Shown here: piece by piece, positions 6,329 to 13,873 of the stretch
How positions within the stretch are numbered: position 1 is the stretch's first letter
Layout: every line of letters starts with the position of its first letter
Source: a virus
IMG/VR virus record: IMGVR_UViG_3300042922_000646
Span: 1 to 45,127 of that record
DNA length: 45,127 bases
Strand: one strand, 5' to 3'
Program-made: the position numbers and the translations under genes
The notes under the pieces: generated by a model
Databases searched by the model: none
Seen by the model: the letters and a program-made list of their open reading frames with translations, nothing else
Told to the model about the DNA's origin: nothing

Positions 6329-6530
6329 TGAGTTTTATCTACCTGGCAGAGTGGTTGCCCAAACAGAAGCGGAAGCCATTACAGAGATAGCCAGACAGAT
6401 AACCGAGAGAAGCTTTACGGCATTGGAGCCGATCAAGCCATACCCCTGCAATGTGCAGCATAGACCGAATGAAACATGGTGGGAACATTACACAAAAGTC
6501 AAATGTGGAGGCGGATTGAGCCATGTTTAG
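6321..6530 (+). CDS. Hypothetical 69-aa early protein
   Basis: ATG at 6321 with GAGGAAGG upstream, overlapping the preceding gene by 8 bases and the next one by 8 bases, which supports it as a real member of a translationally coupled chain. No recognisable domain; acidic N-terminal helix (AEAITEIARQITER). Confidence 0.6.
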   Translation: MTSEFYLPGRVVAQTEAEAITEIARQITERSFTALEPIKPYPCNVQHRPNETWWEHYTKVKCGGGLSHV

Positions 6531-6963
6531 CGATGAGGAGTATTACCGGCGATCCCAAATTATAAGAACATCTGACACCATGAAAGAAGCCGCCCGAAGA
6601 CTTGGTATTAGTTATTCGTGCGCGGCACATTGGGCGAAGAAGAACAAAATTAGGGCCAAAACAATGTGTAAAAAGGGCTGTGACCATAAAAAGGATAGCG
6701 AGCGCATGACCTTATACCTCCAGGGAAAAACGGACAAAGAAATTGCTGAAGCGATAGGGTCTAACGTAAATACCGTCAGTAAGTGGAGAGTGCGGAAAAA
6801 CTTAGGGCCGAACATACCAGAAAGAAAAGTGAGTCCTCATAAAATCCCGAAAATAAAGAAGCCGATTAAGGTTGTTGAGCGCAAGACAAAGCCAAAACCG
6901 AAACCAAAACACTTCCCACCTGACATACGGCAGCGCCTTGGATTCTATCAGATGATTTTATAG
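6523..6963 (+). CDS. Double helix-turn-helix DNA-binding protein
   Basis: 146 aa, ATG at 6523 after GGAGGCGG. It carries two helix-turn-helix segments, TMKEAARRLGISYSCAAHWA (about 18-40) and GKTDKEIAEAIGSNVNTVSK (about 68-92), followed by a very basic Lys/Pro-rich linker (PKIKKPIKVVERKTKPKPKPK). This resembles DNA-bending or replication-region proteins, or regulators. Its place between Rep and SSB suggests a role in replication or its control. No specific family assigned. Confidence 0.65.
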   Translation: MFSDEEYYRRSQIIRTSDTMKEAARRLGISYSCAAHWAKKNKIRAKTMCKKGCDHKKDSERMTLYLQGKTDKEIAEAIGSNVNTVSKWRVRKNLGPNIPERKVSPHKIPKIKKPIKVVERKTKPKPKPKHFPPDIRQRLGFYQMIL

Positions 6964-6976
6964 GGAGGCGTGAAAG

Positions 6977-7138
6977 GTGTTTGAAACTGGCCTGTTTATT
7001 ATTGGGGTTATAGTTGGGTTTTTCATAGGCGCAATTTGGGCAGGTTGTGAGCGCGAAGACATGATGGACGAAAATATTAAGTTATGCGTAGAAAACGATG
7101 TATTAAGGGGTGCAATTGAAAAATATGAACAGCGTTAA
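6977..7138 (+). CDS. 53-aa membrane-anchored miniprotein
   Basis: GTG at 6977 with GGGAGG at 6963-6968, ending at TAA 7138, overlapping the SSB start by 14 bases. Product begins MFETGLFIIGVIVGFFIGA, a single N-terminal transmembrane helix, followed by a charged helix (KLCVENDVLRGAIEKYEQR). Function unknown; arrangement like many phage early membrane peptides. Confidence 0.6.
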   Translation: MFETGLFIIGVIVGFFIGAIWAGCEREDMMDENIKLCVENDVLRGAIEKYEQR

Positions 7139-7541
7139 ACTTATAGGACGGTTGGCACAGGACCCGGAAGTCAGATACACCAAAACAGGCAAGGCGGTAG
7201 TTTCGTTCACTCTCGCGGTATCGCGGAGCTTTGGCGCTCCAGGGCAGGAGCAAAGGGAATCGACAGATTTTATACCTATTGTGGCATGGGGCAACCTGGC
7301 TGAAATGATCGGCAACACATTAGCCAAAGGCTACCGGGTGTTTGTAGAAGGTCGCTTGCAGGTTCGGTCATACGAAACTACAGACGGACAAAAGCGCCGG
7401 GTAACTGAGATAGTAGCCAGTTTTGTAGCCCAAAGTATGGAATCGGAAAAAGGAATGGGAAATAACAGTGCATCCGGGAAGCCTACTGCTGACTTCGGTC
7501 AATTCGGGCGGGATGTGATAGACGAGGAAATCCCTTTTTAG
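7125..7541 (+). CDS. ssb: Single-stranded DNA-binding protein
   Basis: 138 aa from ATG at 7125 (MNSVKLIGRLAQDPEVRYT), the usual SSB N-terminus; an in-frame GTG at 7110 is less likely. Residues 1-105 form the OB fold with family residues FTLAVSR and TDFIPIVAWGN; the C-terminus ends in the acidic tip DEEIPF that recruits partner proteins. It would coat ssDNA made during Rep-dependent rolling-circle replication or recombination. Length is normal for a phage SSB. Confidence 0.95.
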   Translation: MNSVKLIGRLAQDPEVRYTKTGKAVVSFTLAVSRSFGAPGQEQRESTDFIPIVAWGNLAEMIGNTLAKGYRVFVEGRLQVRSYETTDGQKRRVTEIVASFVAQSMESEKGMGNNSASGKPTADFGQFGRDVIDEEIPF

Positions 7542-7545
7542 AAAA

Positions 7546-7578
7546 GCCCTCCAGGCGGCGGAGAATGGCAGGGAGGGC
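7546..7578 (+). repeat. GC-rich inverted repeat after ssb
   Basis: GCCCTCC (7546-7552) and GGAGGGC (7572-7578), 19-base loop, no U-run following. It could be a weak attenuator or RNA-stability hairpin between ssb and the next gene. Confidence 0.35.
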
Positions 7579-7607
7579 GCAAAAAGTAAGTAAGGGGAGG
7601 AAAGACC

Positions 7608-8465
7608 GTGAGTGAATGCAAGCATGAAACATGGAACAGTGTTAGTGCCGGGCTAAAGTGGGAGTGCGGGGAATGCGGAAAATTTGAAAGCGTAGTTATT
7701 AACGAGTTGCAACAACAACTAACATCAGAGCGGGACCGGGCGGACAAAGCAGAACGGATGCTAAGAAGAGCGAATGAGGCTTTAGAGCGGGCAGGAAGTG
7801 CAGGGCAGTTTAGCTCAGAAATAAAAATTCCAGAAGACGCTCTAGCATTCGCTGAATATGACTATACCCTTTCGTATGACTTGGAGGATGAACCTGCATA
7901 CAGTAAACGCCAATGGGACGAGCAGCAGGCCACTATAGCCGCTATGCGCTCAGCCTTGGAGGCTACGAAAGAAATTCCAAAACTAATAAGGGCATATGAC
8001 GATGAAGACGAACCGACACAGGAACAAGCAGAGGATTTAACAAGAAAAATATTCACTCGGCTTAGAGAGATTAACGCCATGCGGGAACAAGCCCTATCCA
8101 ATACAGCCAATACCGAGTACGCAGACAAGCTTAAACAAATGGAATATAAGTTGAATACGCTTGCTGACCAATATAAAAAGCTTGAGCATGAAAAAACGCT
8201 TTTAAACATGGCCTTACGTGCTGCAAATGACGGCAATGATACCACCGACCTAAGATACTCTTACGTGCCAGGAGTCGGGCCGGAACAGTTAGACTCCTTA
8301 TGCCACGGTGTAATTGTCCATATCCCTGTTGACTGGTTGAAAGGCTTGATTAATACGAACAAATCCAATACCGAGCATGCAGAGCGGGTAAAGAAGCTGG
8401 AAGAAGGCGGCGCAGGCTTTGATAGACGAAAGAGGTATAATCGACAGTGCATTCTTTTGGCTTGA
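7608..8465 (+). CDS. Coiled-coil early protein with zinc-ribbon start; 3' end frameshifted
   Basis: 285 aa, GTG at 7608 after AAGGGGAGG. Residues 1-25 contain C4, H6, C22, C25 (zinc ribbon); long stretches (30-55, 100-200) are predicted coiled coil. Near residue 266 the frame seems to shift: from 8407 the +1 frame continues with AAQALIDERGIIDSAFFWLE and a plausible end at TGA 8560-8562, running into the next gene in the normal coupled way, whereas the annotated frame ends in basic RRKRYNRQCILLA. One extra G in GGCGGCG near 8406 would explain it. Function unknown. Confidence 0.6.
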   Translation: MSECKHETWNSVSAGLKWECGECGKFESVVINELQQQLTSERDRADKAERMLRRANEALERAGSAGQFSSEIKIPEDALAFAEYDYTLSYDLEDEPAYSKRQWDEQQATIAAMRSALEATKEIPKLIRAYDDEDEPTQEQAEDLTRKIFTRLREINAMREQALSNTANTEYADKLKQMEYKLNTLADQYKKLEHEKTLLNMALRAANDGNDTTDLRYSYVPGVGPEQLDSLCHGVIVHIPVDWLKGLINTNKSNTEHAERVKKLEEGGAGFDRRKRYNRQCILLA

Positions 8466-8562
8466 AATCAATGCGGAAGATAGCTTCGGAGAGAGAAAAA
8501 GCATCAACGGATTAATTGACAACCTACAGGCCGTACTAGGGGAGGGGAAAGCGGATGCGTGA
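8407..8562 (+). pseudogene. Frameshifted 3' continuation of the 7608 gene
   Basis: This frame codes for 51 residues that read like a natural C-terminus (LIDERGIIDSAFFWLEINAE, then SINGLIDNLQAVLGEG). It has no start or ribosome binding site of its own and joins the upstream frame if one base is dropped at about 8406. A mutation, sequencing error or programmed +1 shift cannot be separated from sequence alone. Confidence 0.45.
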
Positions 8563-8710
8563 TAAGATAAGCCGTTGCGGATCGTGCCAGTTTTCGGAAG
8601 CGATATACCCAAACGGACGAATAAAGTACTGCGTAGTTCATAAGGAAAATGTATCTGCACAGCGGGTGATTTGTGAAAAGTATACGCCCACAGGGGAGGG
8701 AAAGCAGTAA
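8555..8710 (+). CDS. 51-aa Cys-rich protein
   Basis: ATG at 8555 with GGGGAGGGG upstream, ending at TAA 8710 where the next ATG overlaps. Product MRDKISRCGSCQFSEAIYPN with C-x2-C then C and C further on (KYCVVH, VICEKY), a small zinc-binding protein of the type that recurs at 12001, 12757 and 13851. Function unknown. Confidence 0.65.
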   Translation: MRDKISRCGSCQFSEAIYPNGRIKYCVVHKENVSAQRVICEKYTPTGEGKQ

Positions 8711-9129
8711 TGCAAATAGTCCCGATAGACTTTGCAGAAGCTAATGCCTTTGTAAAGCAATATCACCGGCACCATAAACCAGTGGTAGGTTGTAAGTTTT
8801 GCATAGCAGCGGCAATCGGGGAAAAGATTGTCGGGGTTGCAATTGTCGGCAGACCAGTAGCGCGGCGCTTGGACGATGGATGGACATTAGAGGTTAATCG
8901 CACTTGTACAGATGGAACTAAAAATGCTAACAGCATGCTATACGGGGCCGCTTGGAGAACAGCAAGGGCGCTTGGATACCGAAAACTGATTACCTACACT
9001 TTACCAACGGAAACAGGTTCAAGCCTTCGCGGTGCTGGTTGGAAATGTATCGGTGCAGCTGGTGGCGGCAGTTGGAATTGTACCGAGCAGGCCAAGGATA
9101 GACAAGCATCCATTACAGCAAAAGCTTAA
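8710..9129 (+). CDS. XF1762-like (GNAT-fold) protein
   Basis: 139 aa, ATG at 8710 overlapping the previous stop codon. Features MQIVPIDFAEANAFVKQYHR, then a repeated-Gly segment (IVGVAIVGRPVARRLDDGWT) and LEVNRTCTDGTKNANSMLYG. This matches my memory of the XF1762 family, small phage proteins with an acetyltransferase-like fold that occur beside DNA-metabolism genes. Substrate unknown. Confidence 0.75.
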   Translation: MQIVPIDFAEANAFVKQYHRHHKPVVGCKFCIAAAIGEKIVGVAIVGRPVARRLDDGWTLEVNRTCTDGTKNANSMLYGAAWRTARALGYRKLITYTLPTETGSSLRGAGWKCIGAAGGGSWNCTEQAKDRQASITAKA

Positions 9130-9147
9130 ATGGGAGGTAGGGCAATA

Positions 9148-9537
9148 ATGCAAGGTTTGTATAGAGGTAAGAGGATAGATAACGGCGAGTGGGTGTATGG
9201 TGATTTATTGCAGGACGGAGATACTGACGCATTTATTGCCACCAGATATACTGCATACTCAGACGGATTTTGCCAGGTTTTCGGGGAGCCCGTTCATGCT
9301 GAGACAGTAGGGCAGAGTACCGGATTGCCGGATAAAAACGGCAAGTATATCTACAAAGGCGATATATTTAAAGCGAGATATGATGTGTTGGTAGTTGTGG
9401 AATGGGATGCAGATTGCGCTAGATTTTTAGGATTCACGATTGAAAAAGAAAGAAAAATTGTATACATCGGACAAGAGCCAGCAGTAGAAGTAATAGGAAA
9501 TCGATGGGATAACCCAGAGCTATTGGGGGTTAGGTAA
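9148..9537 (+). CDS. YopX family protein
   Basis: 129 aa from ATG at 9148 (ribosome binding site GGGAGG at 9132-9137; an in-frame ATG at 9130 lacks one). It begins MQGLYRGKRIDNGEWVYGDL and contains the family hallmarks TGLPDKNGKYIYKGDIF and IGNRWDNPEL. YopX proteins (from phage SPbeta) are widespread small phage proteins of unknown function, predicted to multimerise. Confidence 0.9.
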   Translation: MQGLYRGKRIDNGEWVYGDLLQDGDTDAFIATRYTAYSDGFCQVFGEPVHAETVGQSTGLPDKNGKYIYKGDIFKARYDVLVVVEWDADCARFLGFTIEKERKIVYIGQEPAVEVIGNRWDNPELLGVR

Positions 9538-10323
9538 ATGCTGCTAGAAAATACGCTATGGTATGGCGTTGTAGATAAGGTGCAGGTAGCCATAGACCGG
9601 ATAAGACAGTTTGAGCCTCCAGAGGGTTATTATGTGGCCTTTAGCGGGGGCAAGGACAGTATAGTGGTGCTGGACCTGGTTAAACGGGCCGGGGTGAAAT
9701 ATGATGCACACTATAATCTGACTACTGTAGATCCTCCTGAACTGGTTTATTTCATCAGGGAACATCATTCGGACGTAGAAAAGCATATGCCAAATAAAAC
9801 TATGTGGCAACTGATCGAGCGCAAAGGTTTCCCAAGTCGAAAAATGAGATATTGCTGTGCGATATTAAAAGAGTCTGGAGGAAAAGGAAGGCTCTGCGTG
9901 ACCGGAGTTAGGCGAGAAGAAAGCCATAATCGTTCTAAAAGGAAAATGGTTGAACAGTGTTACCGAGATCCAAGCAAGCGATATTTAAACCCTATAATTG
10001 ATTGGAGTAGTCACGATGTTTGGCAGTATATTCACGGTAACAAACTTCCGTATTGTTCTTTGTATGACGAAGGGTTTGAACGACTTGGTTGCATAATGTG
10101 TCCGCTGTCTAATCCAAAGCAAATTGCAAGAGAGGCTGCGCGATGGCCTAAATATGCAGAAGCGTATCAAAGAGCGGCTTTAAAATCTTTTGAGTACAAA
10201 AAAGAGCGCGGATTAAGCCTGCCGCCTAACTGGACAAGCGGAACTGACATGTATGAGTGGTGGATAAAACAGGCCAGCGCCGAAAAAGAAAACCCGGATC
10301 AAAACGAACTGGACTACGAGTAA
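9538..10323 (+). CDS. PP-loop / PAPS-reductase-like protein with Fe-S cysteines
   Basis: 261 aa; ATG at 9538 directly abuts the YopX stop codon. The PP-loop SGGKDS (36-41) binds ATP in the adenylylating N-type ATP pyrophosphatase superfamily. The cysteine set C106-C107 and C185-x2-C188 (RYCCAIL and LGCIMCP) is the [4Fe-4S] signature of APS reductases and of DndC. This suggests a sulfur-transfer or nucleotide-activating reaction and not simple sulfate reduction, because no sulfur pathway genes are present. The following gene is a radical SAM protein. A role in phage DNA or nucleotide modification is possible but not shown. Confidence 0.85.
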   Translation: MLLENTLWYGVVDKVQVAIDRIRQFEPPEGYYVAFSGGKDSIVVLDLVKRAGVKYDAHYNLTTVDPPELVYFIREHHSDVEKHMPNKTMWQLIERKGFPSRKMRYCCAILKESGGKGRLCVTGVRREESHNRSKRKMVEQCYRDPSKRYLNPIIDWSSHDVWQYIHGNKLPYCSLYDEGFERLGCIMCPLSNPKQIAREAARWPKYAEAYQRAALKSFEYKKERGLSLPPNWTSGTDMYEWWIKQASAEKENPDQNELDYE

Positions 10324-10401
10324 ATTAGGCCATTAACACACCTATACATGTAACAAAACAAATATATAGATGCGGTATGTAACATAGTGGGAGGGGAAGA
10401 T

Positions 10402-11250
10402 TTGAACGGAATAATTCGGGTTTTCCCGCGAAGGACTGAAATGACACCGTTAGACGATATGAGTTTTTCGAGGGTATTTATAAACGGAATAGGTGACGAT
10501 AGCGATTTACCGACAATGTTTATTCCTGATCATGATGCCGTGCATATCTGCTGCGTTTTTACTTGGGACAAACATCGAGCAGAGGAACTTCAATATCAGT
10601 GGCAAGGGAAAACGGATAAGCCCGTACTGATTGGAGGACCGGCGTATGATGCCGATGGAGGCGAGTTCGTACCCGGTATGTACATGAGGCAGGGCGTAAC
10701 GATTACAAGTAGAGGGTGCAATAATCAATGCCCCTGGTGTTTTGCGTGGCGGCGGGAAGGGCGATTAAGGGAATTACCCGTACACGCTGGCAATGTTGAG
10801 CAAAGCAATAATTTCCTTCAATGCTCCATAAAACACCGGCGCACAGTCTACGACATGATGAAAACCCAAAGTCAAATAAGCTTTCGCGGTGGATTGGAAA
10901 CGGCCTTGTTGACCAACTGGGACATTGAAGAAATGCGCTCTCTAAGGATTGCCGACTTGTGGTTAGCGTGTGATACCAAGGGGGCCATAAAGAAACTGCG
11001 AAGTGCCTGCCAGCGGCTTCATAATGCCGGATTTAGCCAGAACAAAATTAGATGTTACGTGCTGATCGGCGACGATATGGCAGAAAACGAGTCGAGGTTA
11101 AGGCAGGTATACGAGGCCGGGGCGCTTCCGTTTGCTCAGTTATTTCAGCCAGAAACGCCTATAGAGTACTCAACAGAGTGGAAACAGTTTGCGAGGACAT
11201 GGAGTAGACCGGCAGCTTATAAGTCTAAATTGAAAAAGGAGCGCAGCTAA
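10402..11250 (+). CDS. Phage radical SAM protein
   Basis: 282 aa from TTG at 10402, chosen because GGGAGGGG precedes it. The [4Fe-4S]/SAM motif CxxxCxxC is at C106, C110, C113 (SRGCNNQCPWCF). N-terminal residues 40-90 contain a possible Rossmann-like portion (DKPVLIGGPAYD) and the second half continues the TIM-barrel type (ISFRGGLETALLT, KIRCYVLIGDD). It resembles uncharacterised radical SAM proteins found in Firmicutes phages. It probably acts on a nucleic acid or nucleotide. A 78-base gap with no clear signal separates it from the PP-loop gene. Confidence 0.85.
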   Translation: MNGIIRVFPRRTEMTPLDDMSFSRVFINGIGDDSDLPTMFIPDHDAVHICCVFTWDKHRAEELQYQWQGKTDKPVLIGGPAYDADGGEFVPGMYMRQGVTITSRGCNNQCPWCFAWRREGRLRELPVHAGNVEQSNNFLQCSIKHRRTVYDMMKTQSQISFRGGLETALLTNWDIEEMRSLRIADLWLACDTKGAIKKLRSACQRLHNAGFSQNKIRCYVLIGDDMAENESRLRQVYEAGALPFAQLFQPETPIEYSTEWKQFARTWSRPAAYKSKLKKERS

Positions 11251-11251
11251 T

Positions 11252-11572
11252 ATGAACGACCTAATAAGCCAGATAGAGCGGGGAGAGGTAATAGTAGCTG
11301 AGTTGGTAGATGGAAATTTAACCCAATTAGTGCCGGACTTTAATAAAACTGCCGAATTATTGCGTCTGATTCGTAACCCCTGGATACCAGTAACGCCTGA
11401 GACTATGCCGGAAGACGGGAAACCTGTATTGATATATTCTGCCTTAACAGAAAAGTTTGGAGTAAGCGATGTAGTGAGCGAGTTGGTGAAGTATCCGAAC
11501 GGTTATTTTACAGTCACCCACTGGATGCCATTACCTGCACTACCAGAGCAGGAGGGGGTAAACGGTGAGTGA
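11252..11572 (+). CDS. DUF551-like protein
   Basis: 106 aa, ATG at 11252 after AAGGAGCGC. The part from about residue 43 (NPWIPVTPETMPEDGKPVLI) to VTHWMPLPALPE matches the DUF551 pattern seen in many phage proteins (W-I-P-V..., P-x-x-G..., H-W-M-P-L-P). Function unknown. The N-terminal 40 residues are an extra helical extension. Confidence 0.75.
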   Translation: MNDLISQIERGEVIVAELVDGNLTQLVPDFNKTAELLRLIRNPWIPVTPETMPEDGKPVLIYSALTEKFGVSDVVSELVKYPNGYFTVTHWMPLPALPEQEGVNGE

Positions 11573-12008
11573 TAAACTACCGGACAATGTAATTAAATTC
11601 ACCACGCTAAAAACCGACTATGGGAAAAAGAAGCATTGCACCTGCTATGAATATAGGCGAGTATGGCCTCAGTACATTGTCGATACCCAGAACAGAGAAA
11701 TTACCTGCAAGCTATGCGGGAATGTGGTAGATCACTTTGAAGCTATGCTGAAGATTGCCAATCGTGGTGAAAGGTTGGAAGAAGAGGTTAACAGCCTTTG
11801 CGACAGGGCTAAAGAATTGAGCAACTATAAACCGTGGCTTAAAAGAATTCGGGAATTAGAAAGCTACTGCCGCAGCGGAACAATGGTTCTGAGTTGTCCC
11901 CATTGTCACCAAGGAATACTTTTTGAGGAAATGACCGGATGGACCAATAAAGAAAGGGAGCTACAGCGGCGCAAATTTAGAGAAAAGGAGCGTGACCCGA
12001 ATGCCTGA
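11565..12008 (+). CDS. Zinc-ribbon hypothetical protein
   Basis: 147 aa, GTG at 11565, overlapping the preceding stop by 8 bases, with GAGGGGGTAAAC upstream. Two cysteine pairs (CTCYEY and CKLCGN) near residues 25-53 and another (CPHCHQG) near 115 with a coiled-coil stretch between. Not recognised. Ends in KEKERDPNA, produced by the next gene's ribosome-binding segment. Confidence 0.65.
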   Translation: MSDKLPDNVIKFTTLKTDYGKKKHCTCYEYRRVWPQYIVDTQNREITCKLCGNVVDHFEAMLKIANRGERLEEEVNSLCDRAKELSNYKPWLKRIRELESYCRSGTMVLSCPHCHQGILFEEMTGWTNKERELQRRKFREKERDPNA

Positions 12009-12150
12009 ATGCAAATGTGGAAACTGCCAGCATTACAGCAAAGTAACGGAAGAATGCAATTTATCTGAGGAATGGATAGATCCAACATCTTACTGCATGC
12101 AACACCGTATGGACTGGCTAAAGGAGCGTGACCAACAATGCCAACCATAG
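12001..12150 (+). CDS. 49-aa Cys-rich protein
   Basis: ATG at 12001 preceded by AAAAGGAGCGTGACC, ending at TAG 12150. Product MPECKCGNCQHYSKVTEECN with six cysteines, zinc-binding in appearance. The segment AAGGAGCGTGACC recurs before the next ATG at 12138. Function unknown. Confidence 0.6.
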   Translation: MPECKCGNCQHYSKVTEECNLSEEWIDPTSYCMQHRMDWLKERDQQCQP

Positions 12151-12287
12151 CCATACAGTGCGTATTAGGATTTGCCCTTATTGCTGCAATAGTCACCTAT
12201 CCTAAATGGAGCTATAAGCAATGGGCGTACCGGTGCGAACGTGACGTTATACCGTTTGCCGGAAGAAAGAAGGAGGGCGCGAAATGA
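12138..12287 (+). CDS. 49-aa membrane protein
   Basis: ATG at 12138 with AAGGAGCGTGACC upstream, ending at TGA 12287 (overlap ATGA with the next gene). Begins MPTIAIQCVLGFALIAAIVT, one transmembrane helix, then a basic tail. Function unknown. Confidence 0.55.
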   Translation: MPTIAIQCVLGFALIAAIVTYPKWSYKQWAYRCERDVIPFAGRKKEGAK

Positions 12288-12583
12288 AAACAGCTATAGA
12301 GTTAATAGCCGCAGAGAGACAGCGACAGATAGAACAAGAGGGCTGGACACCGGAGCATGACAGACAGCACACAAAAGAACAAATAGCCTTAGCAGCTGTA
12401 TGCTACGCCTTGCCAGATTCGTTTAAAACCCTACTATTGCCGATGATGTGGCCTTTTGGACCGGAATACTGGAAGCCTTGCCCTGAAGATCGCATAAGGG
12501 AACTTGTAAAGGCTACTGCTCTTATGGTGGCTGAAATAGACAGGCTACGGGCAGAGGAGGGCGGCGGTAATGGAATTGGTTAG
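12284..12583 (+). CDS. Conserved phage protein (AAERQRQ-type)
   Basis: 99 aa, ATG at 12284 with GGAGGGCGCG upstream. The sequence ELIAAERQRQIEQEGWTPEH, DRQHTKEQIALAA and the Trp/Pro-rich middle is a frequent small phage protein family of unknown function, often near DNA-metabolism genes. C-terminus EEGGGNGIG arises from the ribosome-binding segment of the next gene. Confidence 0.8.
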   Translation: MKTAIELIAAERQRQIEQEGWTPEHDRQHTKEQIALAAVCYALPDSFKTLLLPMMWPFGPEYWKPCPEDRIRELVKATALMVAEIDRLRAEEGGGNGIG

Positions 12584-12764
12584 AGGAGAAAACGCGCTTG
12601 AAGGTATCGCCATACAAAAAGGCGATGAATACGACTTCCCTTGCCCTGTATGCGAGGAAGAGGTGGAAGTAGATGACTTTGGCCCTGCTTATAGATGCCA
12701 TAATTGCGGGTGTCCCATTCAGTTTAGAGAGGAAAATATAAAGGTTGTTCCCGTCGATGAGTAA
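12570..12764 (+). CDS. Zinc-ribbon protein
   Basis: 64 aa, ATG at 12570 after GAGGAGGGCGGCGG. Two zinc pairs, CPVCEEE (25-28) and CHNCGCP (43-46), around an acidic loop: a single small zinc ribbon. Unknown role. Confidence 0.65.
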   Translation: MELVRGENALEGIAIQKGDEYDFPCPVCEEEVEVDDFGPAYRCHNCGCPIQFREENIKVVPVDE

Positions 12765-12951
12765 TCGTGAAAGAAAAGGACAGCCAACATGCGGTAATTG
12801 TGCAGAGTATGTATCTGCAACACTGTTAGACCGATACAAGTATGGACGATGCCAACTGAGATTCGAGCAGAAAAAATATGATGCCGTCCACTTCCGCAGG
12901 GCGGCTTGCTCGGAATGGAGAGCGAAGGAGGGCGGCGGAAATGGACGCTGA
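12757..12951 (+). CDS. Cys-rich 64-aa protein
   Basis: ATG at 12757 inside the end of the previous gene (overlap 8 bases). Product MSNRERKGQPTCGNCAEYVS with C12, C15, C32 and C50; the same C-x2-C then C, C pattern as the miniprotein at 8555. Ends KEGGGNGR from the downstream ribosome-binding segment. Unknown function. Confidence 0.6.
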   Translation: MSNRERKGQPTCGNCAEYVSATLLDRYKYGRCQLRFEQKKYDAVHFRRAACSEWRAKEGGGNGR

Positions 12952-13162
12952 GACAATAAAGTCCATCCATGAACAAGAGTATTACGCCGAACTAGGACGA
13001 GCAGCCGAAAAAGGTATGTTGGAAGTAAGAGAGATAATTTCCTGCAAAGGAGCCTATCAGTCTTTCAAGTGTGATGTAGTGAGGGTAGACAAGATTTGCT
13101 CTCTGAAATACTTCTGTCAAAGATGGAAAGGGGCGGTAGGCGTTGAGAAAGTCAGCCCTTGA
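12941..13162 (+). CDS. Hypothetical 73-aa protein
   Basis: ATG at 12941 chosen over an in-frame ATG at 12878 because GGAGGGCGGCGG precedes it. Product MDAETIKSIHEQEYYAELGR, helical N-terminus followed by two Cys. Overlaps the next gene by 20 bases. Not recognised. Confidence 0.55.
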   Translation: MDAETIKSIHEQEYYAELGRAAEKGMLEVREIISCKGAYQSFKCDVVRVDKICSLKYFCQRWKGAVGVEKVSP

Positions 13163-13403
13163 AACACATATCATCTATCGCCGCAATGGAAAAACGATAA
13201 ACCAAAAAGTGATTTATATAAACAAGAAAGGCACCTTCCAATGGCGGGAGCAGTGCGAATCATGCAAGCATAAGGGCGTGGTAGGGATTGGTATTAGAGG
13301 ATTCCTCGAAGAGCCTACCTGTGACCGGGACGAACTGTCATGGCGGCGGATGAACGGTAAGACAGAAAAAACAATGCAAGCTATGGGAGGCGGTAGAAAG
13401 TGA
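13143..13403 (+). CDS. Hypothetical 86-aa protein
   Basis: TTG start at 13143 with AAAGGGGCGG upstream. Contains beta-rich N-terminus (THIIYRRNGKTINQKVIYIN) and a Cys pair (CESCKHK) plus a further Cys. The stop codon overlaps the GTG of the next gene. Not recognised. Confidence 0.55.
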   Translation: MRKSALETHIIYRRNGKTINQKVIYINKKGTFQWREQCESCKHKGVVGIGIRGFLEEPTCDRDELSWRRMNGKTEKTMQAMGGGRK

Positions 13404-13873
13404 ATCTTAAAGCATTAACTGTGCTTCAGCCATATGCGAGTTTAATTGCGGGTGGGCATAAAAAATATGAAACACGGTGTTGGTCTACAAAGTACCGGGG
13501 ACCGATTGCAATTCATGCAGGCAAGAAAGACCCTAGAACATGGTTGCATTTTATGAATAATGAGTTAATAGATGCGGCTGACACAGCCTTAAACGGAGCG
13601 TTATTTTACGAATTACCACGTAGTGCGGTAATTGCGGTTGCCGAACTTGTTGACTGCATTGAAATCACAGGCCCGGTAATGGGCGGATTAGCTATATTGG
13701 CAAACGGGGATATGATCGAGGGTAATGAGTATATATTCGGAAATTACAACAACAGGCCGCATTACGCGTGGAAACTCGCCAACGTGCGGCGGATTGATCC
13801 AATACCGGCAAAAGGGCTTCAAAGAATTTGGAACTGGGAGGTAAACGAAAATGAATTGCGTTTTAGGAGATAA
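13400..13873 (+). CDS. ASCH-domain protein
   Basis: 157 aa, GTG at 13400 with GGGAGGCGG upstream. N-terminal LKALTVLQPYASLIAGGHKK, YETRCWSTKYRGPIAIHAGK is the classic ASCH (PUA-like) start, with an RNA-binding beta-barrel fold. The rest (ELPRSAVIAVAELVDCI, HYAWKLANVRRIDPIPAKG) is also typical. ASCH proteins are predicted to bind RNA or modified bases; phage members are common. Specific substrate unknown. Confidence 0.9.
   Translation: MNLKALTVLQPYASLIAGGHKKYETRCWSTKYRGPIAIHAGKKDPRTWLHFMNNELIDAADTALNGALFYELPRSAVIAVAELVDCIEITGPVMGGLAILANGDMIEGNEYIFGNYNNRPHYAWKLANVRRIDPIPAKGLQRIWNWEVNENELRFRR

Noticed and set aside
7862-8660. Reverse-strand frames opposite the coiled-coil gene
   Set aside because: They mirror coding bias of the plus-strand gene and have no ribosome binding sites.
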